A DNA stretch of 64,000 nucleotides from Phascolarctos cinereus (lineage: Eukaryota; Chordata; Mammalia; Diprotodontia; Phascolarctidae), in NCBI RefSeq assembly GCF_002099425.1, contig NW_018343982.1, positions 7,971,501 through 8,035,500 of the forward strand. Direction: 5' to 3'. The notes under the pieces were generated by a model. It ran no database searches. It saw only the letters and a program-made list of their open reading frames with translations, and was not told the DNA's origin. The position numbers and the translations under genes were made by a program. Below are positions 41,651 through 52,534 of this stretch, in pieces; the stretch's first letter is position 1; each line of letters starts with the position of its first letter.

Positions 41651-42254
41651 TTAAATTTTTATAAAAATCTCTTCCCTCACAGACTTCCCAGAATTTTAGT
41701 ATTTCAGCAATGGGAACATTCCCAAAATAACAAAATCACAGATATGAAAGGAACTCTAGATGTCTTCTAGTACAACTTCTTTCCAAGTGTAGCAGGAACC
41801 CCTTCCACACATGCTCATCTATCCTCTATCTGATCAATTCCCTACCCTTCCTCTCTGAGTCTTCTCCATGAATGACCCACGGTAACTTATGATGAGTAAC
41901 AAAATTTTAATTATCTATATATGATTAAGTAAATTAAAGTTTTCCATGATCATCAAAAAGTTCTGGTTTCAATATTTCCCCAGCTATTAATCTAAAAATT
42001 CTCCAAATATTCATGTGAAAATCACTGAAGTAAATGTCTTCTCCACTCATTCTAGTATTAATTATATAACCTGTCACATTCAAATGAGCAACTGATGCTT
42101 CAGAACTGAGTAGGACTTAACTTCAGTAACATACTCTCTTGGAATTCTGAGCAGACCTATGCTCCAAACAAGTGAACTACAAATCAAACAACTTCACAGA
42201 TCCTTTTCTCAGAAGTAGACTTAAGCTCCAGAGAAATGAATAGATCCCCTTAGA
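41651..42254. other. No gene seen; MIR-like trace at 41,735-41,800
   Basis: AATCACAGATATGAAAGGAA with CTAGATGTCTTCTAGTACAA hints at an antisense MIR/THER end. The rest is unassigned. Confidence 0.4.
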
Positions 42255-43385
42255 GGATCTTTTCCTTACACAAGCAGAAAACTGGGAAACAATTTTTACA
42301 GACAGTGTTTCCAATAAAGGCCTCATTTTTCAAAAATATAAAGAACTGAGCCAAATTTATAAGAACACAAGTCATTCTCCAATTGATAAATGGTCAAAGG
42401 TATGTACAGGCAGTTTTCAGATGAAGAAATTAAGGCTATTTATAGTCATATAAAAATGCTCTAAGTCACTATTGATTAGAGAAATGTAAATTAAAACAAC
42501 TCTGAAGTATCACCTTCCACATATCAGATTGGCTAATATGACAGAAAAGGGAAATGATAAATGTTGGAGAAGATGTGGAAAAATTGGAATACAAATGCAT
42601 TGTTGGTAAGGTTGTGAACTGATCCAACCACTCTGAGAGCAATATGGAACTATGCCCAAAGAATTATAAAACAGTGCATATCCTTTGATCTATCAATACC
42701 ACTACTAGATCTGTATCCCAAAATGATCACAAAAAAGGGGAAAGGACCCCACATGTACAAAAATATTTATAAGCAGCTCTTTTGCAGTGGGAAAGAACGG
42801 GAAATTGAGGGGATGCCCATCAATTGGGAATGTCTGAACAAGCTGCAGTATATTAATGTGATGGAATACTATTGTTCCATAAGAAATGATGAGCAGGCAG
42901 ATTTCAGAAAAACCTAGAAAGACTTATATGAACTGATGCTGGGTGAAGAGAGCAGAACCAGGAGAACATTGTACACAATAACAGTAATATTATATAATGA
43001 TCCACTGTGATAGACTTAGCTCTTCTCAGCAATAGAATATCTAAGATAATTCCAAAAGACTCATGATGGAAAATGCTATCCACATCCAGAGAAAGGGCTA
43101 TGGAGTCTGAATGCAGATTGAAGCATACTATTTTCACTTTTTTTGTTGTTTTTTCTTTCTCATGGGTTTTTTTCTTTTTTTTCTGTTTCTTCTTTCACAA
43201 CATGACTAATGTAGAAATATATTTAATATGATTGTACATGTATAACCTATATCAGATTGCTTACTGTCTTGGGGAAGGGTGAGGGGACAGAGGGAAGGAG
43301 AAAAATTTGGAACTCAAAAATCTTATAAAGATGAATGTTGAAAACCAACTTTACATTTACTTGGAAAAATTAAAAATACTATTAA
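42255..43385 (+). mobile_element. 5'-truncated L1 LINE: ORF2 C terminus and 3' region
   Basis: Translated pieces in order: FSDEEIKAIYSHIKML, TYQIG, WNYAQRIIKQCISFDLSIPL, LLDLYPKMITKKGKGPHMYK and LNKLQYINVMEYYCSIRNDE, matching the last fifth of L1 ORF2 (human counterpart HIYTMEYYAAIKNDE). The ORF ends at a TAG near 42,914. The 3' region carries GAACCAGGAGAACATTGTAC, a T-rich part and GAATGTTGAAAACCAAC before the A-rich end near 43,385. The last shared block also ends the HAL1-like element, linking the two families. Stops and shifts are present upstream of 42,720. Confidence 0.88.
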
Positions 43386-43499
43386 GTTTTTAAAAAGAAA
43401 ACAAAATAGAAAATTTGGGAATACAGAAGGAGAAAGGAAAGAATAAAAATGGAGGGGGAAGGAGAATTGGGGAAGCTACATAAGAGAAAGGACCCCAAG
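43386..43499. other. A-rich flank, unassigned
   Basis: A-rich sequence after the L1 end. No feature recognised. Confidence 0.4.
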
Positions 43500-43615
43500 A
43501 TTATGGGATTTTATAACTGAAAAGGATCTTAGAGATTATTTCGAGATCAACCCTTTAATTTTACAGACGAGGACACAAAGGCCCAGAACATTTAAGTGAT
43601 TTGCTGTTCTTGGAA
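43500..43615 (-). repeat. MIR/THER-type SINE, antisense
   Basis: AACTGAAAAGGATCTTAGAG, CTTTAATTTTACAGACGAGG and ACACAAAGGCCCAGAACATT. Confidence 0.7.
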
Positions 43616-44525
43616 GGGAAAAGAATAAAAGAGAGGAGTATTTTGAAAATGGACAACGTGAAAAGAAGAAAAGTGGTACCCTTCCTCTTATTTAAAGACT
43701 CACTAATCAGATCAACTTCATTAGCTCTGTGTGTAGTGTCTGTCAAAAGCTGTAATTCCAGCCATGAGTTATTACTTAATGATAATAACCCTTTTTTTCA
43801 CCCCATGAATTCTGCCCTTTTTTCCCTCTAACTTTATTAATGTCTTTTGATTCCTAATGCTAAGCATCGTCTGATGCCTTTGTGTTTTTGTGCATCCCTA
43901 AGTATCAATAATGAGCCTTCACAAAGACACGGGAATGGTAAATGCAATGTGACTTGAACCAAAATGGATTTTCCCACCATCCCTTGATTATCCGAACTGG
44001 CAGCTCCTGCCATTTGTCACCACCATTCTCTCCAAACCGAAACTACTACATGAAAAGTACATCAGAGGAGCCCCAGTACACAAAGCATGCCAGCTAGCAG
44101 GCAGACATCAAGAGTTGTGGCTGCTTGCTTTGCTTTCCCCTGACTCTGCTACAGGGAGAATTCAGCTCACCAGAGAGCTATGTCACAGAAACATAGCAGC
44201 CTCCCAACAAAGCTAGCTCATTACCAAAGCTGCAGCAACTCCTGATTAGAAGAGAGCACAGCCCGGCTCCAGGAGTGGGTCCCTGTCCTCTCTCTTCTGT
44301 CTGCACTAAGAATTTATGGCTTTAATTTGATCTCTGTAATTCACACAATGGCTCAAGTGTCCTGATCAGAACTGCCACTTGGTGAAAGATGTCAGAATCA
44401 AAGACAGACCTTTGAGACAAATAGAAGTTAGAGCTAAGCAGTTTGCTCTGGTCCCTACCCTGTTGTTGCCTTTGGCTAGCCTAGAGTCCTCTCTGTGTGT
44501 CATTTGCAAATCACCTATTCATAAC
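43616..44525. other. Repeat-free block; candidate conserved non-coding DNA
   Basis: About 900 bases with no recognised repeat, especially 43,900-44,420 (CTTGATTATCCGAACTGGCA, CTAGCTCATTACCAAAGCTG, TTATGGCTTTAATTTGATCT). Composition is more GC-balanced than the neighbours. No convincing reading frame or splice pair. Confidence 0.45.
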
Positions 44526-44529
44526 AGCT

Positions 44530-44775
44530 ATCATTGAGACAGTGCTCTAAGCTTTACAAACCACTTAGTATATGTTATGTTATTAAAGTCTCGCTGTGAA
44601 GTAGGCACTACAAATACTGCTGTCCCCATCTTACAGGTGAAAAAACTGAGGCTCCAAGAAGTTAATTTGTCCAAGGTCACCCAGCTAACTGAATGTCAAA
44701 ACCAGGCATCAAATGTAAGCCTTGCTAGGTGTTTCCCAGTATTCTTTCTACTGTACTATGCTGCCTTTGAAGGAA
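44530..44775 (-). repeat. MIR-type SINE, antisense
   Basis: GTGCTCTAAGCTTTACAAAC, CCCCATCTTACAGGTGAAAA, CAAGGTCACCCAGCTAACTG and TCTACTGTACTATGCTGCC. Confidence 0.75.
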
Positions 44776-44984
44776 ATGACCCTCTGCCTAGGAATTTAAC
44801 TTTATTCAATTTCACTACCTTCAATGCCTTCCCATTGCCTCTAAAGTTGTCCTAATGCATCAGATTGATATCTGAAGCCCTCCATATTCTGACCCCAATC
44901 TACCTTTCAAGTTTTATTTTTGGCTGCTTCCTTACAGGTATTCATCACTCTAGCCATGTTGGTCCACTTACAATCTCCAAAATA

Positions 44985-45200
44985 TGGATAGGCACATATA
45001 GGATCATACATTTGGAGATGAAAGAGACCTTCAAGATCATTGAGTCTAACTCCCTTGATTCTACCATTGAGAAAACTGAGCTTTAGAGAGGTTAAGTGAT
45101 TTAGCCAATGTCACACAGGTATTAAGTGGCAGATCCTGGACTCTGACCAAGGTCCTATAAATTCAAACCTATCACTCTTTTCACTATAGCACCACACCAG
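44985..45200 (-). repeat. MIR/THER-type SINE, antisense, inside the L2
   Basis: ATAGGATCATACATTTGGAG, CTACCATTGAGAAAACTGAG, CAATGTCACACAGGTATTAA and CCTATCACTCTTTTCACTAT. Confidence 0.7.
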
Positions 45201-45222
45201 AATTTCTATCTCAACCCTCCAG

Positions 45223-45303
45223 ACCACACCACGACCACCACCACCACCCACACCCACACCCACACCCACCCACCCACCACACACACACACACACACACAC
45301 ACA
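45223..45303. repeat. (CCA)n(CACACC)n(CA)n compound repeat
   Basis: Pure A/C on the plus strand apart from one G. Three successive motif lengths. Confidence 0.93.
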
Positions 45304-45529
45304 TACTTTCAGCTTCCTTTTATATCTTCCCTCATTAGAATGTAAGCTCCTTAAAGGTAGAAGCTAACTTTCTTCTTACATTTGTATTTCCAACTCTTAT
45401 CATAGTGTCTGGCACTTAGTAAACTTAATAAATGCTTGATGACTTGACTTGGCTGAATCATCCCATTCCTCTCAGCAGGAATGCACTATCCCTTCCTCCC
45501 CACTTATAAGAATCCTACCATCCTTTGAG

Positions 45530-45770
45530 AACCAGCTATGGTGATGAAATGAATAGGTTGCTTCACTTAGAGTCAGGAAGACCTGATTTTAAATTCAGAC
45601 TCAGAAACTTAACCGTTTATGTGATCCTGCACAAGTTACTTAAGCTCTGCTGCCTCACTTTCTTCATGTGTAAAATGAAGATAGTAACAGTACCTGCCTC
45701 CCAAATTATTTGGAGGATCAAATGAGATAAGGTTTATAAAATGCTTTGCAGACCTTAAGTGTGGGCTGTT
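45530..45770 (+). repeat. MIR-type SINE, near full length
   Basis: TTGCTTCACTTAGAGTCAGG, TTAAATTCAGACTCAGAAAC, TTTCTTCATGTGTAAAATGA and TTATTTGGAGGATCAAATGA, ending TGCTTTGCAGACCTTAAG. Confidence 0.75.
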
Positions 45771-45779
45771 GTTGTTATG

Positions 45780-45958
45780 TCAGCTCTGGAATGAATAATA
45801 TTATTCTCCTCTCCATTTTACAGATGAATAAACTGAGACAGACAGAGGTTAAGTAACTTGCCCAGAGTCACATAGGGTAAATGTCCAAGCCCAGATTTGA
45901 ATTTGTCTTCTGCATTCCCAATTTAGTGCCCTATCCACTGTGCCACCTAAGTGCCTCA
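45780..45958 (-). repeat. MIR-type SINE with marsupial head, antisense
   Basis: CTCCATTTTACAGATGAATA, AACTTGCCCAGAGTCACATA, CAGATTTGAATTTGTCTTC and CTATCCACTGTGCCACCTAA. Confidence 0.8.
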
Positions 45959-45959
45959 A

Positions 45960-46140
45960 ACTTTCTTCTATCACTTCCCCCAACTTCTGCCCACCATGAT
46001 TCCTCTTTCCTCTCAACTTTTATAGCATTTATTACAGTAGCAGTCGTGTGGTTTTTATTATGCCCTACCTGGTATCATGACTAATCACGTTATTTCCATA
46101 TGTGTTATCCCCTCAAGTTCCTTGAGGGCAGGAAAACTAT
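45960..46140 (+). repeat. L2 LINE 3' fragment
   Basis: ATTTATTACAGTAGCAGTCG and CAAGTTCCTTGAGGGCAGGA. The terminal part after the GGGCAGGA word is lost. Confidence 0.55.
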
Positions 46141-46553
46141 TGTTATACAGCTAGGTTCCAGTTAGTATGAACAATGAATCCTCTGAAGTGTTCGATATGT
46201 CTTTGAATTCACACTATTTGAAGATATAAGTATGTAAAATACGTTCATTGGTTTTAATGGGGATTTGTGTTGCAAATTGAAACTATGCTACTTCTTCAAG
46301 GATCTCATTGTTTACACTCCAGAGAACCTAGCCGTATTTTTCTTAGGTACCTAACACACTGCTCAGAAAATGGGATGTGCTAAAAAGCAAGGGTTGATCA
46401 TATGATTTCATTTCATCACCCTAAATTATCATCAATGCCTCCTCATTGGTGAGGATGGATACCATCCTGTTGAGAAATATGAGGTACTAGTATAGTCCTG
46501 AGGGGACTTTAGAGAATGACATTCAACAAACATGTAGTCTGTTACTCTAGAAT
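46141..46553. other. No gene seen; unassigned
   Basis: AT-rich and single-copy-looking. Confidence 0.4.
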
Positions 46554-46566
46554 TTCTGGACTGTTT

Positions 46567-46736
46567 TTAAAAAATTTTTCATTTCCCTTTTTTTTTTTTT
46601 TGGCTAGGCAATGGGGCTAAGTGACTTACCTAGGGTCACACAGCTGGTAAGTATCAAGTGTCTGAGGCCTGTTTTGAACTCAGGTCCTCCTGACTTCAGG
46701 GGTGGTACTCTATCCATTGTACCACCTAGCTGCCCC
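46567..46736 (-). mobile_element. Type A CORE-SINE, antisense, with target-site duplication
   Basis: T-rich tail, GGCTAGGCAATGGGGCTAAG, TGACTTACCTAGGGTCACAC, AACTCAGGTCCTCCTGACTT and the head ending GTACCACCTAGCTGCCCC. Flanks TTCTGGACTGTTT (46,554-46,566) and TTCTGGACTCTTT (46,737-46,749) differ at one base. Confidence 0.9.
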
Positions 46737-46749
46737 TTCTGGACTCTTT

Positions 46750-47223
46750 CTAGTCCAGTTTAGAACATTTACGTGTGCTGCTTAATGTGCCTCTGGCACT
46801 GTGTGATCTCTGAACCAACGGAGCCCCATCAAACTTCAGCAAAGTCATAGACTGTATCTGCTCTGGATGAGACGGTTTGATTTTGATTAAATTTATGGCC
46901 ACTGTCCCCTTGGAATGTGGAGAGAGAGGGAAAATTAGCAGATGTGTTTGTTGAATATAGCAACATGATAAATTATTCTTCAGCATTCTCTCATTTCCAA
47001 GGGTGATTTGGGTTTTCTTAACATTACTTTGGTATTCTACAAGTTCTTAGTATATAGTGGAGAGTGGAGACCCACATATTCTAGTCTCAACTCCATAACA
47101 ATACTTAAGGAGTTGGGTTTCCTCATCTGTAAAATCTGGGCCATAACATGCTGCCTACCTGATAGACTTATTGTCAGAGTAGGATGAGTAGAGGTATATG
47201 AAAGAATTTTAAGAGGTATGAAG
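46750..47223. other. No gene seen; MIR trace at 47,105-47,205
   Basis: GGGTTTCCTCATCTGTAAAA and TACCTGATAGACTTATTGTC form a MIR 3' part on the plus strand. The remainder is unassigned. Confidence 0.45.
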
Positions 47224-47396
47224 TATATATGTGTATATGTATGTATGTATATATATATATACATGCATGTATATGCACACACATGTATATTTGTATATAT
47301 ACTATATATGTATGTATGTATACATGCATATATATATACATATATAATATATATATACACACAAGATAGATAAAATATATACACACATACACACAC
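47224..47396. repeat. Mixed (TATG)/(TACA)/(TA)/(CA) microsatellite
   Basis: About 170 bases of alternating TATATG and CATACA words, ending in ACACACATACACACACATG at the head of a SINE. Confidence 0.93.
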
Positions 47397-47397
47397 A

Positions 47398-47636
47398 TGG
47401 CAGCTAGGTGGCACAGTGAAGAGAGTACCAGCCCTGAAGTCAGGAGGACCTGAGTTCAAATCCAACTTCATTCACTTACTTGTATGACCCTGGGCAAGTC
47501 ACTTAACTCTGTTGCCTCAGTTCCTCATCTGTAAAATGGGCTGGAGAAGAATATAGCAAACCACTCCAGTATCTCTGCCAAGAAAACCCCAAATGGGGTC
47601 ACAGAGTCAGACACAACTGAAATGACTCCACAACAA
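47398..47636 (+). mobile_element. Type B CORE-SINE (RTE-like tail)
   Basis: CAGCTAGGTGGCACAGTG head, GAGTTCAAATCC B box, CCTCATCTGTAAAATGGGCT, GCAAACCACTCCAGTATCTC and CCCAAATGGGGTCACAGAGT, ending CAGACACAACTGAAATGACT and an ACAACAATAAT tail. It is the best-preserved type B copy here. Confidence 0.92.
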
Positions 47637-48700
47637 TAATACTGTATGCATCAATTCGCCAAACTCTTAAATTTAGAATGGGAGTGGCAAGGTAGCAATC
47701 ATCTTGATCACTGATAGGTATTCATTTCCTCAAGTCCTTTTGGGGTCCAATGGGCCTGTTCTACTTCCAGTTTTTGAGACCCCTAACTAGAATTTTTATT
47801 TTAAACAAATAAAAAAAGGAAGAAATAGGACATCCCCCCAAAATGAGACTTAATTTTTTATATATCTTTTAATTTAGCAAATGCTTTTCCAGGCTTTTTC
47901 TCTGCAATGAAATCATTGAGGGAAAATCTAGCTTTCATGAAACATCACAGTTAAAACTGAATCTGGTGAAATCACTCAAATAACTTGAGGGGATAAGACA
48001 TAGAAATTACTAGATAACTCACAATACCAGGCAGTGCATAGTTGAATGACTGCAGTTCTCTGCCTCCTAGTCTGAAGCCCTTTTTGAGCTTAGGCCCAGG
48101 CTAAGCCCTCTGACTGGCTCTATCACTATCTATGGGCAGCTTAAAGCCAGCCTTAAACACTGCTTTGTGATCCAGAATAAAGTGGAGTTGATCAAAGGCA
48201 GCCATGAAAGCTTTTCAAAGCTGTCTATTTTCTTGCCTACTGGAGGTCATTGAGCTCAATTTCTCCTGCTCCGCACATCACGGTGTCCTTTTAGACAGGT
48301 CACAAATCTGAAGTTTGAGTAGCACAGAGAGTGTTTTTCACCACCCACGGCAGCATTACAGACTATGAGAAAATAGAGATTGTGGTGCAAATGCCTGCAT
48401 CGCTTGGAGACCCCACTTCCAAAGAAGAGGAGAGCAGTGTCAAAAGACGTAGGCTGAGAAGCAATGGGACCAGAGAGGGTGAAACAAGAAGAATTAGAAG
48501 AGCAAAACACTGCCCTCTCTGCAGAAAGTACATGGGATTATCTTTCATCTTCTGGGTAATAGTTTCCATTAATGTGAATAAAAGAATTGGAAGCTCAGGG
48601 CTTGTGCAGGTACCTCACTTTTAAGAAAGGGAGCACAGTATCAGAATAGAAGAAGCAGTTGAAAGCCTGATGTCATTAGCACTCAGCTTAAAAAAAAAAG
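47637..48700. other. Repeat-free block; candidate conserved non-coding DNA
   Basis: About 1 kb without recognised repeats. A 97-codon frame at 48,331-48,624 includes SSVKRRRLRSNGTREGE and HCPLCRKYMG but lacks an ATG at a conserved-looking position and any identifiable domain. Confidence 0.45.
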
Positions 48701-48711
48701 TTAAATTCTGT

Positions 48712-48880
48712 AGAAAGGGCCATGGATTTGGAGTCGGGAGAACTAAGTACCAATTTTACTTCTGCCAGTGATTCACTGCATGATTTTAAAATGTCATTTC
48801 ACCTCTCTATAATTCAGTTTCTTGATCTGTAAAATGGTGGCAATAAATCCTGTCCCATCTACCTCTCAGTAATGCATACA
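48712..48880 (+). repeat. MIR-type SINE
   Basis: GGGCCATGGATTTGGAGTCG, TTTTAAAATGTCATTTCACC and TTTCTTGATCTGTAAAATGG. Confidence 0.7.
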
Positions 48881-48881
48881 T

Positions 48882-49000
48882 ATACATGTACACATATACA
48901 CATATATATGTGATATAAATACCATATTAGACAGTAACTGTGAAATGCTACTAAAAACACATTTTGCAAATGTATGTGATGATGATGATGATGATGATGA
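48882..49000. repeat. TATACA-type repeat and (GAT)n
   Basis: TACATATACATGTACACATA at the left, and (GAT)8 at 48,977-49,000. Confidence 0.85.
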
Positions 49001-49074
49001 AATCTTGTATTAGAGACTTTTAAAGCTATTCACAAAGAGTTGGACTCAGCTTTTTCACAGAGTAACATATCTTA

Positions 49075-50335
49075 TGATAATTAAACATCTGACCTCCCAG
49101 TTTAACTTCCTCAAAACCCATGATTTCCATTTCTACTCTACCTTGTTCAACCACAGACCATATTCAAAGTAGACCTGACTGATCACCACCAAAAACTGTG
49201 TCACCTTCATGATGTTAAATTCTGAAATTCTCCTCTCTGATCACAATCTCTTGACCTCCTAGTATTGTTTCAATCTCCTTAACCCTGCTCTTCAAAATCA
49301 CTTTCACCTCTTCTGCCTCAACCTCTCAATCTCCTGCCAGTCCATCACCCCAGTTCTAGCTTCACTTTCCTCCATTCACAGTTTTGACCTCATAATTAAT
49401 CAGTTTAACTGTGTACTATTCATCTCCACTATCCTACATAACAATCCATTCTTTCTTCCTTTGCTCTAGTCTCAGAAGATAAGAGCCTTACTCCTTTCCA
49501 AGGCTAATGCTCTACATCCTCTTCTTCCCCTCTCTTTCTGAAGCTTGTCCCCATTGAATATTCCCACCTTCTCCCTTCTTTCCTCTTTGATCTCTCTCTA
49601 TCTACTGGCTCTTTTCCTATTGCCTAATACTGGGGTCTCACCTTTCTATCCTATAGAAACCTTCCCAGGACATTGTCTTTCCCTCAAACTATTAATTTCT
49701 ATATCTTTTCCTTTCATTATTCACCTCCTAGAAAGGGTAGTCTAAACTCCTTTACCTTCTTCCTACATTCACTGTTGACAACCAAGTTCTACATTCATTA
49801 CCTTATCAGCCACTCAAACTTCAAATTAAAAATCATTTTTATAAGCACTCAGGGACAGGACAATACCTATAGAGAAGTGGTGACCAAAGAAGAGTAGTTT
49901 GCTTTAGAAAGATACAAGGATGGTGTTTGGAGTTATAGAGGAGTAAATGGTATACCTTTTCCCAAGGTATTCATGTAGACCATCTCCTATATATTTGGAA
50001 TGCATTTCTTCCTTATTTCTGCACTTCAGAACATTTAATACCTTCCTTCAAAGACCAATGCAGGGGCCTCCTCTCTGGGTGATCTTTCCTAATCTAGTCC
50101 TCCCACCTTTACCTCCCTGCTGAAAGTTTGTTCTTTCTCCTCGTCTGAATCTCTCTTTTGTACCTACTACATTCTACGTTATATCTTACTTATTTGTATA
50201 CATATCATATCTCACTCTCCAATATAATATAAGCTCTTAGAAGGTAAGGATTGTGTCATTGGGATGTTTGTCCCCATGGCCCAGCACAGTGGCTTACCTA
50301 AGACAGGCATGCAATGTTTCTTTAAGTAAATTTTT
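49075..50335 (+). mobile_element. L3/CR1-type LINE relic, 5' to RT region plus a 3' end
   Basis: TTCTCCTCTCTGATCACAAT, CTATCTACTGGCTCTTTTCC and ATTCACCTCCTAGAAAGGGT, then CTTCCTACATTCACTGTTGA, follow the ORF2 region upstream of the reverse transcriptase core. 49,975-50,335 carries the C-terminal and 3' end (TTGGAATGCATTTCTTCCTT, CTTCAAAGACCAATGCAG, AGCTCTTAGAAGGTAAGGAT). The middle of the element is missing. No open frame of useful length. Confidence 0.65.
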
Positions 50336-50574
50336 TTTATGTTTAATTGGATCCATCCACCATCCCCTATGTTCAAGCCTGCGGGCAAAAACCTTTCATT
50401 TTGTTTTCTTGGCAAACAGGACAATTTAGTTAGAGCATGGTAATAATGAGACCAAAACCATGGATTTAATCCCTACATAGGCCAATGAGCTTTTGTCTGT
50501 TCCATATCTTGCATGTTCCACTAGTTGCAAAGCGGGACCATATAAAAAAGGATGATTGGGTTTATAATTACGAT
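50336..50574. other. No gene seen; unassigned
   Basis: No repeat recognised. Confidence 0.4.
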
Positions 50575-50790
50575 AATAAATTATAATAATAAACAGTAAA
50601 TACCTGCCAATTCTTTAGTGCTTTGCCATTTGCAAAGTATTTTCACATACTGAGGAGGAAGGTAAGATGGGTATGACTAGGTGAGGAAACTGAAACCAAG
50701 TGTCTTACCCAAGGTCACAGAGGTTGTACATACCAAAGCTAGGATTCAAACTCAGTTTCTTGCTTCCCTACTACAGTGTTCTTTCCTCAC
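50575..50790 (-). repeat. MIR-type SINE, antisense
   Basis: TTATAATAATAAACAGTAAA, TGCCATTTGCAAAGTATTTT, TAGGTGAGGAAACTGAAACC, CAAGGTCACAGAGGTTGTAC and TACAGTGTTCTTTCC. Confidence 0.75.
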
Positions 50791-50929
50791 TATGAGGATT
50801 GTTCTTGACCTAGAACACTATTCAGTTCTCTCCTGCAGGCTCTCTCCACCTTCCTACCCATAATATCAACATGGATCACACTATAAAGTGACAAGCATTC
50901 AGAGGACCACCTTTATTTTTTTTACAATC

Positions 50930-51335
50930 ATATTAAACATATTTCCACCTTAATCATGTTGTGAAAGAAGAATCAGAAAAAAATGGAAAAACCTTAAGAA
51001 AGAAAAAACAACAACAAAAAGAAAATAGAGTATTTCAATCTGCCTTCAGACTCCATAGTTCTTTCTCTGGATGTGGATAGCATTTTCTAACATGAATCTT
51101 TTGGAATTGTCTTAGACAAGGGGTGGGGAACCTGTGGCCTCTCTAGTGCAGCCCTTGGACTGAATCCAAATTTCACAGAACAAATGCCCTTAATAAAAGG
51201 ATTTGTTCTGTAAAACTCAGATTCAGTCAAAAGGCCTTACCCAAGGACCTAAAAGGCCACACGTGGCCTTGAGGTTGGTTCCCCAGCCACATTAGAACAT
51301 TATTGCTGAGAAACACTATTTTTTCCATAGGGACA
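50930..51335 (-). mobile_element. L1 3' region, antisense, split by a hAT-type element
   Basis: TTAATCATGTTGTGAAAGAA, TCAGACTCCATAGTTCTTTC, TCTGGATGTGGATAGCATTT and TTTTGGAATTGTCTTAGA continue at 51,297 with CATTATTGCTGAGAAACAC, matching the antisense of 42,980-43,230. Confidence 0.85.
51117..51288. mobile_element. Palindromic hAT-type miniature element
   Basis: Left end AAGGGGTGGGGAACCTGTGG and right end GTTGGTTCCCCAGCC are inverted. Nearly the whole element folds back on itself (GGACTGAATCCAAATTTCAC at 51,158 against ACTCAGATTCAGTC at 51,215; ACAGAACAAATGCCCTTAAT against TAATAAAAGGATTTGTTCTG). The 8-base flanks are GTCTTAGA and ACATTAGA, matching in the last five. Non-autonomous. Confidence 0.8.
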
Positions 51336-52065
51336 ACTTAAAAAGATAAGGGAGCAGCTCATGGAGCAGCATGCATGGTCTCCTATGGCTGAGCCAGACA
51401 AAGTCCAAGTAAATAGGAAGCAATGTCTGACATTTTGTCATAAACTGCCCTCCTATAACCTGGTTACTAGCAATGCCACCAAAATATCAGAGCAAAGGAC
51501 TTTCCTCCTAAATTTCAGGTGATTGCATCTATTATCTTAACCCAATTCCAAAACCAGCATACAGCATGTGCTTTTCAACTGGATTCATCAATTTGCTTGA
51601 GAAGAAATTCAGTCAACTGAACTTTAGGGAGGGAGAGAAATCCACAGAAGCAATATCATCAGGATTGTCTGTTCTGGAACCACATTGTTATTTTATCTCC
51701 ATGCATATTTACCCAGAGCCCTTAGGCTCAGCTTTGAGCTTCCAAGTTTGAAGTTTTCTTGGGGGAAGGAAAGGGAAGATGAGAAAATCTATTTCATTAA
51801 AGTCAGAGTTTTTCCTAAAGTCTGGCAACATCTCTGAATCACTGAAGCCCAGGGATAAGATGAGAAACAGAGAGAGAGGGGAAAACTCTAACTAGGACAA
51901 AAAAAAAAATTAAATCACTTAGAATCCAACTTCTATTGAGACAAAATGACCTTAAAATAATATCTTGTGAAAGGCAATTTTAACTGGGAGATTTTTAGAA
52001 GAAGCAATTTATCACCCAGAAGGGTGAGATTTATGGTGGCCGGGATTACCAAAAATGATATGGTA
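51336..52065. other. No gene seen; repeat-free block
   Basis: About 700 bases without recognised repeats. A 61-codon frame at 51,566-51,751 has no domain. Confidence 0.4.
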
Positions 52066-52069
52066 GAGG

Positions 52070-52290
52070 GGGGTGGGTACTGGACAGGAAGTCAGAAGAC
52101 CTGAATTTTGTTCCAGCTCTATCATTTATTGAACATGTAGAATACTATGAATGGAAAAATCACTTAAAATCTCAGTCTCTGTTTCTTCATCTGTAAAATT
52201 AGGGTAATAATACTTGTACAAACCTTATAAGGATATTTTAAAGAAATTATTTTACAAACCATAAAGTACTAAAACTAACTATTATGTTAG
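52070..52290 (+). repeat. MIR-type SINE
   Basis: GTACTGGACAGGAAGTCAGA, CTGAATTTTGTTCCAGCTC, TTTCTTCATCTGTAAAATTA and TATTTTACAAACCATAAAGT. Confidence 0.7.
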
Positions 52291-52534
52291 AAATGGGCAC
52301 CCTATCCACACATTTGTATCTTCAATAAATCATGGATTATAATCTTGATACTGTCCCCACCCTCCTAATCTGCTCTGGTTAGAGAATATAGCAATGAAAT
52401 ATGTATGGAGCTGAAATAGGCATCCCTAGGTCATACCTGGTGGGTCACATGGATTCTGACTAAACACTAATAGAATTGGTGCTTTGGGATGTTATATTAA
52501 TCTCTTGGTCTCTATGATGGCAGCAGAGGGAATG
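52291..52534. other. Unassigned
   Basis: No feature recognised. Confidence 0.35.

Larger units (their letters stand above)
44810..45450 (+). repeat. L2 LINE 3' part, interrupted
   Basis: 44,810-44,965 has CCATTGCCTCTAAAGTTGTC and CATATTCTGACCCCAATCTA. After a MIR and a microsatellite, 45,310-45,450 gives ATTAGAATGTAAGCTCCTTA, GTCTGGCACTTAGTAAACTT and AATAAATGCTTGATGACTTG. Confidence 0.7.

Noticed and set aside
42723-42917. Forward frame as a small host gene
   Set aside because: LNKLQYINVMEYYCSIRNDE is the L1 ORF2 C terminus.
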